Assembly (NCBI GenBank): GCA_011525785.1
Contig: WYBT01000026.1
Span: 62,001-126,000, forward strand
Origin: Planctomycetaceae bacterium
GTDB taxonomy: Bacteria; Planctomycetota; UBA1135; GCA-002686595
Length of the DNA stretch: 64,000 nt
Direction of reading: 5' to 3'
A program made the position numbers and the translations under genes. Every line of letters begins with the position of its first letter. The first letter of the stretch is position 1. Shown here in pieces: positions 53,355 through 62,986 of this stretch. The notes below the pieces were generated by a model. The model was given only the letters and a program-made list of their open reading frames with translations. It did not search any database and was not told the DNA's origin.

Positions 53355-54551
53355 ATGGGCGGACTGCGCGGAAACATCGTCATCGGACAGTCGGGCGGAC
53401 CGACCCACGTCATCAACCAGTCGCTCGTCGGCATCGTCGAAGCAGCGCTGGTCGCAGCGCCGGGCAGTCGCGTGCTCGGGGCCCTGCACGGGATCAAGGG
53501 CGTGCTCGAGGAGCGCTTCGTCGACCTGGGGCGCGAGTCGCGCGAGACGTTGGAGGCGGTCGCACAGACCCCCGGCGCGGCGCTGCGCTCGGTGCGCAAG
53601 AAGCCCACGCGCGAGGAATGCGAGCGCGCCCTGCAGGTCTTCACCAAGCACGACGTCCACTGCTTCTTCTACATCGGCGGCAACGACTCGGCCGAGACCG
53701 CGCACCTGTTGAACGAGCTGGCGGTCGCGGCGGGCTACGACCTGCGCCTGTTCCACGTCCCCAAGACCATCGACAACGATCTGCGCGTCACCGACCACTC
53801 GCCTGGCTATGGATCCGCGGCGCGCTACGTCGCGCTGAGCTTCCTGGGCGACAACGTCGACGTGCGCAGCCTGCCGGGAGTCAAGCTGAACGTGGTGATG
53901 GGGCGCAACGCCGGCTGGCTGACCGCGGCGAGCGTTCTCGCCCGCCAGCACGACGACGACGGTCCGCACCTGATCTACCTGCCCGAGCGACCGTTCTCGA
54001 TCGAGCGTTTCGTCTCCGACGTGGCCGAGGTGCAGCAGCGCCTGGGGCGCTGCATCTGCGCGATTTCCGAGGGCGTGCGCGACGAAAGCGGCGCTCTGAT
54101 CGCTTCGTCGAAGGAAACCGACTCGCACGGCAACGTGCAGTTGTCGGGCAGCGGCGCTCTGGGCGATCGGCTGGCCTCCGCGCTGAAGGCGGGCCTGGGC
54201 GACAAGCTGCGCGTGCGCGCCGACACGTTCGGCTACGCGCAGCGCTCGTTCCCCGGCGTGGCCTCGCCGGTCGACGCGAGCGAGGCGCGCGCCGTGGGGC
54301 GGGCTGCCGCACAGTTCGCGCTGTCGGGCGACTCGCAACACGGCTCGATCGCGATCGTGCGGACTTCGAACGCGCCGTACTCGGTGCGCTACGAGCGGGT
54401 CGAGCTGCGGCTGGTAGCGCGCGACACGCGTCCTATGGACTCGGAGCTGATCCGCGGCCACAACGACGTCGCGCCGGCCTTTGTCGAGTACGTGCGTCCC
54501 CTGGTGGGCGAGCTGCCGCGCAACGCGCGCCTCAGCGATTTTTCGGCCTGA
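53355..54551 (+). CDS. pfp: 6-phosphofructokinase, probably pyrophosphate-dependent
   Basis: A 398-residue phosphofructokinase that phosphorylates fructose 6-phosphate. The N-terminal GQSGGPTHVINQSL, the GGND (108-111) in place of ATP-type GGDGS, PKTIDND (136-142) and MGRNAGW (182-188) are the pattern of PPi-dependent enzymes, where PKTIDND and a non-glycine residue in GGD[D/N] block ATP binding. GGND is itself less common than GGDD. Length fits the ~400-residue PPi-PFK group. If PPi-linked, the step is reversible and serves glycolysis and gluconeogenesis. Phosphoryl donor is inferred, not shown. Confidence 0.88.
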   Translation: MGGLRGNIVIGQSGGPTHVINQSLVGIVEAALVAAPGSRVLGALHGIKGVLEERFVDLGRESRETLEAVAQTPGAALRSVRKKPTREECERALQVFTKHDVHCFFYIGGNDSAETAHLLNELAVAAGYDLRLFHVPKTIDNDLRVTDHSPGYGSAARYVALSFLGDNVDVRSLPGVKLNVVMGRNAGWLTAASVLARQHDDDGPHLIYLPERPFSIERFVSDVAEVQQRLGRCICAISEGVRDESGALIASSKETDSHGNVQLSGSGALGDRLASALKAGLGDKLRVRADTFGYAQRSFPGVASPVDASEARAVGRAAAQFALSGDSQHGSIAIVRTSNAPYSVRYERVELRLVARDTRPMDSELIRGHNDVAPAFVEYVRPLVGELPRNARLSDFSA

Positions 54552-54573
54552 AAGGCGCCCGGCGCGATCCATC

Positions 54574-55599
54574 GTGAGCGAACGAACCATCGAAGTCCCC
54601 GATCCCGACCCGCCGCAGGGTGGCGAAGCTGCGCTCAGCGAATCGCCCTACCGCAACCTGTTCGTGCCGCTGGTGGTGGTGCCGTTCATGGTGGTCGGCG
54701 TCCTGGTGGGCGTGTTCGTGTTCTTCGGGGCGGTCAGCGGCAGCGAGGCCAGCATCGAGGAGAACCTGGCGCAGCTCTCCAGCGGCGGTTCGAACGAGAG
54801 CAAGCAGGCTGCGATGAGCCTGGTGGCGCAGGCGGTCGAGAACCGCCGCGCGCTCGAGAGCGGTCAAGCGGCGCCTTGGCCGACACCGGCGGATTTCGAG
54901 GCCCGGCTCGAGCAGGCCTGGGAGTCGATCGGCGACGATCCGCTGCAGGGCTACAAGCGGCTCGCGGTCGCGCAACTCGCGGCGCTCTACAAGTTGCCGG
55001 GCGCGCTCGAGAAGCTCGACGCGATCCTGAGCCTGCCGGACTCGAGCGGGAGCAACCCCGAGTACTCCGGTGCGCTGTTCAAGCTGCGCGCGGCCGTTTC
55101 GGGAGTTGATCCGGCCGACCACGATGGCCAATTGCGGCTGTACGCGATGGTCGGATTGACGTGGCTCGACGATCCGCGCGCCGCGGAGCGCGTGCTCCCA
55201 CACCTCTCCGACCCCGACCCGTTCATTCGCCAAGCGGTGATCGGCGTTCTGCAGCACCTGCCCGGTCCGCAGACGACCGCCGCGCTGGTGGGCCTGTTGG
55301 ACGATCCCGCACTCGAGGCGCGGGGTCAGGCCGCGATCTCGCTCTCGCACCTGGGCGACCCGAGCGGGGCCGTCGTGCTGCGCGAGTTGGTCGAGCCCGC
55401 TGCGTACGAAGAGGCGCACCGCGCGGAGCCGCGCAAGTTCGCCGCTCCGCAGCACGTGCGCTCGAGTCGGGTGAAGGCGGTCGAGGCCCTGGGACGACTC
55501 GCGCTCGCCGAGGACCGTGCGCTGCTCGAACGCCTGGCCGCGCAGGAACCCGACACGCTCGTCCGCGAAGCCGCCTTGCGCGCCCTCGCGTCGCGCTGA
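54574..55599 (+). CDS. Membrane protein with HEAT/PBS-lyase-like repeats
   Basis: A 341-residue protein from GTG 54574, 22 bases after pfp. A cytoplasmic N-terminus is followed by one strong transmembrane helix (LFVPLVVVPFMVVGVLVGVFVFF, about 29-51). The extracytoplasmic part is built of HEAT-like repeats, e.g. LAVAQLAALYKLPGALEKLD, AVIGVLQHLPGPQTTAALVGLL, AISLSHLGDPSGAVVLREL and AVEALGRLALAEDRALLERLA. It precedes the Rieske gene by about 200 bases in the same direction and may be an assembly or accessory factor of the respiratory unit; that is inference. Confidence 0.78.
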   Translation: MSERTIEVPDPDPPQGGEAALSESPYRNLFVPLVVVPFMVVGVLVGVFVFFGAVSGSEASIEENLAQLSSGGSNESKQAAMSLVAQAVENRRALESGQAAPWPTPADFEARLEQAWESIGDDPLQGYKRLAVAQLAALYKLPGALEKLDAILSLPDSSGSNPEYSGALFKLRAAVSGVDPADHDGQLRLYAMVGLTWLDDPRAAERVLPHLSDPDPFIRQAVIGVLQHLPGPQTTAALVGLLDDPALEARGQAAISLSHLGDPSGAVVLRELVEPAAYEEAHRAEPRKFAAPQHVRSSRVKAVEALGRLALAEDRALLERLAAQEPDTLVREAALRALASR

Positions 55600-55799
55600 C
55601 GGCGCGCAATCACGCGGCGCTGACGGTGCGCTGCCGCCCGCGCGTGTTCGGGGCTTGCCTTCCGCGGCCGCTTTCCCCATTCTCTGGCTCTCTCTATCCC
55701 GCCCCCTCCGGGCGCGAGTCGATCGCTCCGGCCTCCGCGCGACGGATGGCCGGCGCACGCGGCCGCCCGGGATCCCCTGTCCGTCCCCAATCACTCCCT

Positions 55800-56366
55800 G
55801 TGGCTGACCCCAAGCAGGCTTCCTCTCCGGAACCCTCGGTCGCAGCGCCGCCTCTGAAGACCGCGCCGCTGCGCGGTGACATCTCGCGCCGCGGGTTCTT
55901 CTCGACGCTCACCCTGGGCTGGGCCGCGTTCTCCGCTGCAACCGCGGGCGCGCTGGGAGCGGTGGTGCGCTTCCTGATGCCGAACGTGCTCTACGAGCCG
56001 CCTCAGGAGTTCAAGATCGGCATCCCCTCCGAGTTCGCGGTGGGGGCGGTCGACGAGCGCTTCAAGGCCGCGTACGGCGTGTGGATCGTGCGCGAGCCCA
56101 CCGGCTTCTACGCGCTCTCGACGGTCTGCACGCACCTGGGCTGCACGCCCAACTGGCTCTCGGCCGACGAGAAGTTCAAGTGCCCCTGCCACGGCAGCGG
56201 TTTCGTGAAGACGGGCATCAACGTCGAGGGCCCGGCCCCGCGGCCGCTCGAGCGCTACAAGATCTCGCTCGCGGAGGACGGCCAGATCCTCGTGGACAAG
56301 AACACGAAGTTCCAGGAGGAGAAGGGTCAGTGGTCTCTCGACGGCGCCTATCTGTTCTACGCCTGA
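55800..56366 (+). CDS. Rieske [2Fe-2S] protein of a cytochrome bc-type complex
   Basis: A 188-residue Rieske subunit from a GTG start. A twin-arginine-type signal (ISRRGFFSTLTLGWAAF, about 29-45) leads into the membrane anchor. The cluster boxes are C110-T-H112-L-G-C115 and C128-P-C130-H131-G-S; C110, H112, C128 and H131 should bind the cluster and C115-C130 should form the disulfide. It accepts electrons from quinol and passes them to the c-type haems. It is the first gene of the Rieske-b-b-c-cupredoxin run. A Gly/Pro-loop GPAPRPLERYKI closes the fold. Confidence 0.93.
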   Translation: MADPKQASSPEPSVAAPPLKTAPLRGDISRRGFFSTLTLGWAAFSAATAGALGAVVRFLMPNVLYEPPQEFKIGIPSEFAVGAVDERFKAAYGVWIVREPTGFYALSTVCTHLGCTPNWLSADEKFKCPCHGSGFVKTGINVEGPAPRPLERYKISLAEDGQILVDKNTKFQEEKGQWSLDGAYLFYA

Positions 56367-56455
56367 GGCTCCCCCGAGCCGTGCGAGTCCCCCGAGCGCT
56401 CCCCCCCGCCCCCCCAAGCGCCGCTGTCTAGCGCGCACCCGCGTCCCACTCGTCC

Positions 56456-57232
56456 ATGCAGAAGCTCCTCAAGTACGTGCGGGAGTCGCAGATCTGGAAG
56501 TCGGTCTTCCGGCACGGCTACCCCGACACGCCCCGCAACCGCACCCTGGCGGTTCTGTCGAACGTCTTCCTGCACTTGCACCCCGTCAAGGTGCGGCGCA
56601 GCGGCATCCGACTCTCGTACACCTGGTGCATGGGAGGACTGACGTTCTTCCTGTTCCTGATCCTCACGCTGACCGGGCTGCTGCTGATGTTCTACTACCG
56701 GCCGACGGCGGACCGGGCGTACGAGGACATCTTCGCCCTGCGCGAGCACGTGCCGATCGGCGTGATGCGCGAGATGCACCGCTGGGGCGCGCACTTGATG
56801 GTGATCAGCGTCTGGCTGCACATGTACCGCGTGTTCTTGACCGGCTCGTACAAGCCGCCGCGCGAGTTCAACTGGAACGTGGGCGTGATCCTGCTGGTGC
56901 TGACGCTGCTGCTGTCGTTCACGGGCTACCTGCTGCCGTGGGACCAGCTCGCGGTGTGGGCCATCACCGTCGGCACCAACATGGCGCGCGCGACTCCGCT
57001 GCTGGGCCACGAAGGTCCGCTGGCTTCGGCGCTCTCCTTCGGCGGCATCGACTTCATCCACGCCGGAGACGACGTGCGCTTCGGTCTGCTCGCGGGTCGC
57101 TTCGTGGGCGAGGGCGCGCTCCTTCGCTTCTACGTGTTGCACTGCGTGGGATTCCCGCTCATAGCGGCCACGCTCATGGCGGTGCACTTCTGGCGTGTGC
57201 GCAAGGACGGCGGCATCTCGGGCCCGCTCTAG
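56456..57232 (+). CDS. Cytochrome b6-like subunit (N-terminal cytochrome b)
   Basis: A 258-residue, four-helix haem protein. Haem b ligands are H108 and H122 (14 apart) and H229 and H244 (15 apart); the 15-residue spacing of the second pair is the cytochrome b6 type, in contrast to 14 in mitochondrial-type b. C58 in YTWCMGGL aligns with the cysteine of b6 that covalently holds haem c_i. [39 protein letters not shown] and the terminal [10 protein letters not shown] are also b6-like. Together with the next gene it makes a split cytochrome b. Confidence 0.92.
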   Translation: MQKLLKYVRESQIWKSVFRHGYPDTPRNRTLAVLSNVFLHLHPVKVRRSGIRLSYTWCMGGLTFFLFLILTLTGLLLMFYYRPTADRAYEDIFALREHVPIGVMREMHRWGAHLMVISVWLHMYRVFLTGSYKPPREFNWNVGVILLVLTLLLSFTGYLLPWDQLAVWAITVGTNMARATPLLGHEGPLASALSFGGIDFIHAGDDVRFGLLAGRFVGEGALLRFYVLHCVGFPLIAATLMAVHFWRVRKDGGISGPL

Positions 57233-57295
57233 CAGCACAGCGAAACTCCACTCGCGGCCCCCATCCCACTCTCGAGCGATTCGACCGACCGCGCC

Positions 57296-58471
57296 ATGCA
57301 CTCTCTTCTGGCCTCGATGTTGCCCGGGCCGTTCGCGGCCGCTTGTCTGCCTGCAGGCGGCGGCGGGGGACCCGTGGACGACGGTCCCGTGGCGGCCGCG
57401 ATCAAGCACGCCGCCAACTGGCTGACCGAGCCCACGCGCTACAGCGTGGCTTCGATCCTCGCCCTGATCGCCGTGCTGTACTTCCGGCGCTTCTTCAGCA
57501 AGGTGTGGGTCGTGACGGTGTTCTTCGCACTGTCCACGGCCTTCTTCGTGTTCGCGTTCCAGGACCCCAATTTCAACGCGATCATCACCAAGCCGGACAA
57601 CGTCCCGATCATCATCCTGTTCGCGACGGTGGTGTTCTTCTCGTGGTTGTCGCTGCGGCGAGCGGTGATCAACGACGAGCGCACCAAGCGCGGCGAGCCG
57701 ACGCTCGAGGGCGAGCTGGCGAAGCAGAAGGTCTTCACCTGGCCCGACTTGGTGTACAGCGAGCTGATCTGCCTGGTGCTGTTCACCGCGGCGATGCTGG
57801 TCTGGTCGATCCTGATCACCGCCCCGATCGAAGAGCCCGCCGCCACCGCGCGCACGCCCAACCCGTCGAAGGCCCCGTGGTACTTCCTCGGCTTGCAAGA
57901 GCTGCTGGTGTACTTCGATCCCTGGATCGCCGGCGTGCTCCTGCCGAGCTTCATCATCGTGGGGCTGTGCGCGATTCCGTACATCGACACCAACCCCAAG
58001 GGCAACGGCTACTACACCTTTGACGAGCGCCCCTTCGCGATCTCGTTCTTCTGGGTGGGCTTCCTGCTCTTCTGGGTGTCGTTCGTGATCCTCGGCACCT
58101 TCTTGCGCGGCCCCAACTGGTCGTTCTTCGGTCCATTCGAGTACTGGGACCTGCACAAACTCGAACCGATGGTCAACGTCGACCTGTCGACCTGGGTGTG
58201 GGTCGACATCCTCGGCAAGCCGCGCCCGGACAATCCTTTCGTGCGCGAGGCGCCGGGGATCGTGCTGGTGATCGGCTACTTCCTGGTGCTGCCGCCGCTG
58301 CTGGGCAAGACGGTCATGCGCAAGATGGTCGCGGACATGGGCATGATCCGCTTCAACGTCTTCATGCACCTGTTCCTGTGGTTCGTGCTGATCCCGATCA
58401 AGATGGGTCTGCGCTGGACCGTCAACCTGAAGTACTTCATCGGGATGCCCGAGTACTTCTTCAACGTCTGA
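57296..58471 (+). CDS. Cytochrome b C-terminal / subunit-IV-like membrane protein
   Basis: A 391-residue integral membrane protein that supplies the remaining cytochrome b helices. An N-terminal block of about 150 residues with extra helices (ASILALIAVLYFRR, ATVVFFSWLSL) precedes the subunit-IV-like part FTWPDLVYSELICLVLF and NPSKAPWYFLGLQELLVYF. The quinol-oxidation motif normally read PEWY is APWY, so the usual glutamate is missing. The C-terminus adds more helices (PGIVLVIGYFLVLPPLL, FMHLFLWFVLIPIKM). It starts 63 bases after the b6-like gene. Confidence 0.85.
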   Translation: MHSLLASMLPGPFAAACLPAGGGGGPVDDGPVAAAIKHAANWLTEPTRYSVASILALIAVLYFRRFFSKVWVVTVFFALSTAFFVFAFQDPNFNAIITKPDNVPIIILFATVVFFSWLSLRRAVINDERTKRGEPTLEGELAKQKVFTWPDLVYSELICLVLFTAAMLVWSILITAPIEEPAATARTPNPSKAPWYFLGLQELLVYFDPWIAGVLLPSFIIVGLCAIPYIDTNPKGNGYYTFDERPFAISFFWVGFLLFWVSFVILGTFLRGPNWSFFGPFEYWDLHKLEPMVNVDLSTWVWVDILGKPRPDNPFVREAPGIVLVIGYFLVLPPLLGKTVMRKMVADMGMIRFNVFMHLFLWFVLIPIKMGLRWTVNLKYFIGMPEYFFNV

Positions 58472-58539
58472 GCCCAGAGCGAGTGGGATGACGGCACGGC
58501 GAGCGACACGGCGAGTGACGAGTCTGGACGGAGCGAAGC

Positions 58540-61500
58540 ATGGCTGATCGCGGCGATACGCACTACAGCGTCCCGGCGCTGAACAAGTGGTTCTTGGTCT
58601 CCAGCGTGGCGCTGCTCGGCGCCGTGGTCTGGATGGTCATCGACGACTGGCGCCGACCGTGGAAGGCCTACCAGCGCGAGTTCGAGCAGATCGAACTCGC
58701 CCGCGTTCAGGCCGAAAAGGAGCTGCTCACGCAGGCCGGCGCACTCGAGGCCGAGGCGCGGCTCAAGGCAGAGGTCGAGCAGGCTGAGGCTTCGCTCGCC
58801 GGACGCAAGGCCGAGCTCGACGCTGCGAAGGAAACGCTTCGCCTGGCGAAGGGCGACCTGTGGAACGCTGTGGAGGCCGCCAAGAAGGTGCTCTCGGCCT
58901 TCAACTGGGACCGCTACGTGATCGAGGAGGAGCGTCGCAAACTCGGCGACCCGACCTATCGCCTCAAGGACATCGAGGCCTCGGAACTGGCGTTGAACAA
59001 CGCCAAGAGCTTGCAGGAGGAACTGCAGCTCAAGAAGGACGCGGCCGAGTCGAAGGTCAACGAACTGACTCGCGTGGTGTCCGATGCCGAGGCCGCGCTT
59101 TCGTCGGGCACGCGCGACCTCGCGCGGGTTCGCTCGCGGCTGGTGCAGCTCGATCCGTCCGCCATGAGCGGCCCCGAGAAGCTCGCCGACGTGATCCGCG
59201 ACGCTCCGGGTCTGGACTTCGTGAAGCCCTCGCTCAAGGTCAACAAGGTCGTGCTCGACCGGCTGACCTTCGAGCTGAACTTCACGAAGAAAAAGCGCAT
59301 CGACATGTGCCAGACGTGCCACCTGGGCGCCGAGCGCAGCGGCTTCGAGAGCGAGCCGCAGCCCTACACCTCGCACCCGCGTCTGGACCTGTACGTCACC
59401 AACAAGTCGCCGCACCCGGTCAACCAGTTCGGCTGCACGATCTGCCACCGCGGGTCGGGCGAGGCGCTCGACTTCGTGCGCGCCGACCACCGTCCGGCCG
59501 ACAAGGATCAGGCCGCGCAGTGGGCGGGCGAACACCACTGGCACAAGCAGCACCACTGGGACTACCCGATGCTGGCCTCGAACTTCACCGAGGCCTCGTG
59601 CGTACAGTGCCACAAGACCTCGATGGAGCTGATCGCGCCCGACGCGCCGACGGTCAGCGAGGGCTACCAGCTCGTCGAGCGTTACGGTTGCTACTCCTGC
59701 CACAAGATCGACTGGTTCCCGACCAAGCGCCGTCCTGGGCCCACGCTGACGAACCTGCGCGCGAAGCTGTCGAGCGAGTTCATCGCGTCGTGGATCAAGA
59801 ACCCCAAGGAGTTCCGCCCGACGACCTGGATGCCGCAGTTCTTCCACTTGGAGAACTACTCGCCGGGTGAGACCGTCGCGATTTCCAAGTACGGTCAGGG
59901 ACGCGCGATCGAGGGCCGCGAGTGGGACGACGCCGCGATCGCTGCGATCACAGCCTTCCTCGAAGCGCGCGCGCCGCGCCAGCCCATGCCCGCGCTGCCG
60001 GTGGCGGGCGACGCCCACCGCGGCCGCGAAACAATGCGCTTGGTCGGCTGCCTGGCGTGCCACAACATGGCCCCCTACGGAGACGAGCCGGCGCCGGCCA
60101 AGGATCTCGCGCTCGAGCGTCGCGGCACGAACGAGCACGGCCCGAACCTCCGCGGCGTGGCGACCAAGCTGACGCCCGAGTGGCTGTTCGCCTGGCTCAA
60201 GGACCCCTCGGCGTACTGGTCCGAGACGCGCATGCCCAACCTGCGCCTGAGCGATCAGGAGGCGGCCGACATCACCGCGTACATCATGGAGGACCCCGAC
60301 GGGATCTTCCGCGACGTGCCCGAGGGGTGGGAAGCCAAGTCGGTGGCCATGCCCGAGCCGCAGCTCAAGGAAGTGCTCGGCGAGCAAGCGCGCTGGCAGT
60401 TCGCGCGCGACGGTCGCGCGACCATCGAGTCGCGTCTGGAAGGTCGCGACGAGAAAGCGCGTTGGGACGACGTCGAAGTGTTGAAAGTGGCGGTGGGCGA
60501 GAAACTCGTCGCGCAGTACGGCTGCTTCTCGTGCCACGAGATCTCCGGCATGCAGGACTGGATGCCCATCGGCACCGAGCTGTCGAACTGGGGCTCCAAG
60601 ACCGTCGACAAGCTCGACTTTGGTCCGGGCGCCGGCGAGTTCGGGCTGGACGCGAACTACCGCGAGGGCTGGCTGATGCAGAAGCTGCACGCGCCGCGCT
60701 CGTACGATCGCAAGAAGATCAAGAACCCGACCGAGCGGCTGCGCATGCCGTACTTCGCCTTCACGGACGAGCAGGCTCAGGCCATCGCGACGTTCGTCGT
60801 GGGACTGGTCGACGACGAAGTGCAACTGGCCAAGATGGTCCCGTCGGCCGATCAGCTCTCGATGGACGCCGGCATGCGCGCAGTGCGTCAGAACAACTGC
60901 GTCGCGTGCCACATGGTTGATCCCGGCACCGTGACCTATGTCGACGAGTCCGGCGCCACTCAGACCGTGCAGGCTGAGCTGCTGAACTTCGAGGAACAGA
61001 AGGTCCCGTCGGCGCACGATCTGGCGGCCGTCAAGGCCGACGCCGAGTCCTACGAGGCGGACGAGGTCGCGTTCCGCGTGCTGCGCGCCGAGCCTCAAGT
61101 GGGCAAGAAGACCGGCGACAAGCTGTTCGTTCCGCTCGACAAGCTCGTGGCCATGACTCCGCCCAACGGCGGCGACCTGATCCGGCTGGTCACCGACTAC
61201 TACTACAACGGGATCGAGATCCACGATCCCTCGCAAGGCAGTGGCGACGATGCCTTCCGCTACGCCAGCGCGGCGAGTTCCGACGAGGAGTTCTCCGTCA
61301 CCGACGTCGACGGCAAGCTGCGCGATCACTCCGCCGAGCCTTACGACAAGGTGCGCTGGACGTTCGCACCGCCGGTGCTGTGGGACGAAGGCGCGAAGCT
61401 CCAGCGTCAGTGGTTCTTCTCGTTCTTGAAGGATGTCGTGCCGCTGCGCCACCAGGTGCGCGTCCGCATGCCGTCGTTCGACTTCGACCCCGGCGAGGCC

Positions 61501-62127
61501 GAGGCGGTGGCGGACTACTTCGCGTTGAAGTCGTCGCACGAGTGGCCGGCCAAGTTCACGCGCAGCTGGCGCCTGTCGAAGAACCTCACCGCAGCCGATG
61601 CCGCGCGCGAATGCGGCGTGAGCGAGTCGATCCTGCTCGAGATCGAGCACGGCGGACGCGCCGCGACCAAGGCGAACTTCCCGCGCGTCGAAGCGCACAT
61701 CCGGGCCTCCGGTTTCGTCGCGGCGCCGGCGGTCGATCCCCAGTACGAGGTCACGGAGGTTCGCACCGCCGCGTACCTCGACCAGCGACGCGCTCAGAAC
61801 GAGTCCCACCTCTCACACGGTGAGGCCCTGGCCGTGCGCGGCGTGAACTGCTTCCAATGCCACTTCCGGCTCGGCCAGCCGCCGCCCGCGGACCCGATCG
61901 GCTGGGCCCCTGACCTCAACCACGCCCGGGAACGCCTGCGCGAGGACTGGGTCAGCGACTGGATCACCGATCCGGCGCTGATCTACCCCGGCACGGCCAT
62001 GCCCGCCAACTTCTCCGCGACCCCTGCGCAGTACCAGGAGCACTACCCGAACTCGACCAATGCCGATCAGGTGAAGGTCGTCGTGGAGTGGCTCTACAAC
62101 TTCGATCGTATGTACATGCGCCAGTAG
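58540..62127 (+). CDS. Giant membrane-anchored octahaem cytochrome c
   Basis: A 1195-residue protein with an N-terminal membrane anchor (WFLVSSVALLGAVVWMVI, about 12-29), a long coiled coil (about 45-225) and eight CxxCH haem sites at residues 257, 299, 354, 384, 504, 662, 787 and 1104 (CQTCH, CTICH, CVQCH, CYSCH, CLACH, CFSCH, CVACH, CFQCH). Several lie in class I cytochrome c-like modules with MPxF or MPNL methionines downstream. It is the terminal gene of the Rieske-b-b operon and likely replaces cytochrome c1/f as electron exit, passing electrons along the haem wire. The coiled coil may tether it to the complex. Confidence 0.9.
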   Translation: MADRGDTHYSVPALNKWFLVSSVALLGAVVWMVIDDWRRPWKAYQREFEQIELARVQAEKELLTQAGALEAEARLKAEVEQAEASLAGRKAELDAAKETLRLAKGDLWNAVEAAKKVLSAFNWDRYVIEEERRKLGDPTYRLKDIEASELALNNAKSLQEELQLKKDAAESKVNELTRVVSDAEAALSSGTRDLARVRSRLVQLDPSAMSGPEKLADVIRDAPGLDFVKPSLKVNKVVLDRLTFELNFTKKKRIDMCQTCHLGAERSGFESEPQPYTSHPRLDLYVTNKSPHPVNQFGCTICHRGSGEALDFVRADHRPADKDQAAQWAGEHHWHKQHHWDYPMLASNFTEASCVQCHKTSMELIAPDAPTVSEGYQLVERYGCYSCHKIDWFPTKRRPGPTLTNLRAKLSSEFIASWIKNPKEFRPTTWMPQFFHLENYSPGETVAISKYGQGRAIEGREWDDAAIAAITAFLEARAPRQPMPALPVAGDAHRGRETMRLVGCLACHNMAPYGDEPAPAKDLALERRGTNEHGPNLRGVATKLTPEWLFAWLKDPSAYWSETRMPNLRLSDQEAADITAYIMEDPDGIFRDVPEGWEAKSVAMPEPQLKEVLGEQARWQFARDGRATIESRLEGRDEKARWDDVEVLKVAVGEKLVAQYGCFSCHEISGMQDWMPIGTELSNWGSKTVDKLDFGPGAGEFGLDANYREGWLMQKLHAPRSYDRKKIKNPTERLRMPYFAFTDEQAQAIATFVVGLVDDEVQLAKMVPSADQLSMDAGMRAVRQNNCVACHMVDPGTVTYVDESGATQTVQAELLNFEEQKVPSAHDLAAVKADAESYEADEVAFRVLRAEPQVGKKTGDKLFVPLDKLVAMTPPNGGDLIRLVTDYYYNGIEIHDPSQGSGDDAFRYASAASSDEEFSVTDVDGKLRDHSAEPYDKVRWTFAPPVLWDEGAKLQRQWFFSFLKDVVPLRHQVRVRMPSFDFDPGEAEAVADYFALKSSHEWPAKFTRSWRLSKNLTAADAARECGVSESILLEIEHGGRAATKANFPRVEAHIRASGFVAAPAVDPQYEVTEVRTAAYLDQRRAQNESHLSHGEALAVRGVNCFQCHFRLGQPPPADPIGWAPDLNHARERLREDWVSDWITDPALIYPGTAMPANFSATPAQYQEHYPNSTNADQVKVVVEWLYNFDRMYMRQ

Positions 62128-62263
62128 GCTGCCCGAGACTTTCTGGCGCTCACGACCGCGCGCTGAACGCGTTGTTAGTTCAATCCGACCGAATACCGAT
62201 CAAATTGGTGGGCCACGTGGCTCGCCAGCAACCCTAGGACGCCCCCTGGGCGCTTCGAAAACG
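62128..62263 (+). promoter_or_regulatory. Lower-GC gap ahead of the cupredoxin gene
   Basis: Within this 136-base gap, 62165-62215 is distinctly AT-richer than the surroundings and contains ACCGAT-CAA-ATTGGT, an imperfect palindrome near 62194. It may hold a separate promoter for the cupredoxin gene. No certain -35/-10 pair could be chosen. Confidence 0.3.
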
Positions 62264-62986
62264 ATGAAGACCTTCACCCTCTGCGCTGTCACTGCGTCGG
62301 CCGCCTTGGCCGCCGCGCTCACCCAACCCGCCGCCCCCGTGCTCGGCGACGCCACCGGCAAGGTGCTGCTCGACGGCGCCAAGCCCGAGACCAAGCCGCT
62401 GGCCATCGAAACCGAGAAGTTCCCCGACTGCGGCACGATCGACACCACCAACGAGACGGCGGTGGTCGACGACAAGGGCGGTATCGCCAACGTGGTCGTG
62501 ATCGTGGAAGTGGCCGGCGCCGAAGTGAAGGCGCTCGAGAAGCCCTTCCTGCTCGATCAGAAGAACTGCCGCTTCGAGCCCCACGTCGCGGTGATCCCGG
62601 CCGGAACCACGGTCGAGTACCTCAACAGCGACAAGACCTCGCACAACGTCCACACCTTCCCGAGCAAGAACGACGGCATCAACAAGACCGTGCCGGCCGG
62701 CGGCAAGGAGATGCAGAAGCTCGACAAGGAAGATCGCATCGAGATCAAGTGCGACATCCACCCCTGGATGCAGTCGCACCTGGTCGTGGCGAGCTCGAAC
62801 TTCTTCGCCGTGACCGGCAAGGACGGCAGCTTCAAGATCTCCGGACTCCCCGCGGGCGAGCACAAGGTCAAGCTGTGGCACGAAGTGTTCGGCAAGGGCG
62901 ACGGCAAGATCGTCGTCGACGCGGAAGGCAACGCGGCGCCGGTCGAGTTCAAGCTCAGCGCCGAGAAGAAGAAGCGCGGCCGCTAG
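62264..62986 (+). CDS. Cupredoxin-domain secreted protein
   Basis: A 240-residue exported protein with a signal peptide (TLCAVTASAALAAALTQ). The type I copper site can be read: H127 in TSHNVHTFP and C163, H166 and M169 in IKCDIHPWMQSH, the C-x2-H-x2-M spacing of plastocyanin-like proteins. A C-terminal beta-sandwich (GKDGSFKISGLPAGEHKVKLWHE) resembles the carboxypeptidase-regulatory fold. It follows the octahaem cytochrome and is a plausible soluble electron acceptor or donor for the complex. The tail is Lys-rich. Confidence 0.87.
   Translation: MKTFTLCAVTASAALAAALTQPAAPVLGDATGKVLLDGAKPETKPLAIETEKFPDCGTIDTTNETAVVDDKGGIANVVVIVEVAGAEVKALEKPFLLDQKNCRFEPHVAVIPAGTTVEYLNSDKTSHNVHTFPSKNDGINKTVPAGGKEMQKLDKEDRIEIKCDIHPWMQSHLVVASSNFFAVTGKDGSFKISGLPAGEHKVKLWHEVFGKGDGKIVVDAEGNAAPVEFKLSAEKKKRGR

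Noticed and set aside
58276..61809. A 1177-residue open frame on the minus strand over the octahaem cytochrome gene
   Set aside because: The opposite strand has eight CxxCH motifs and operon context; the antisense product shows only low-complexity Leu/Arg/Val sequence.
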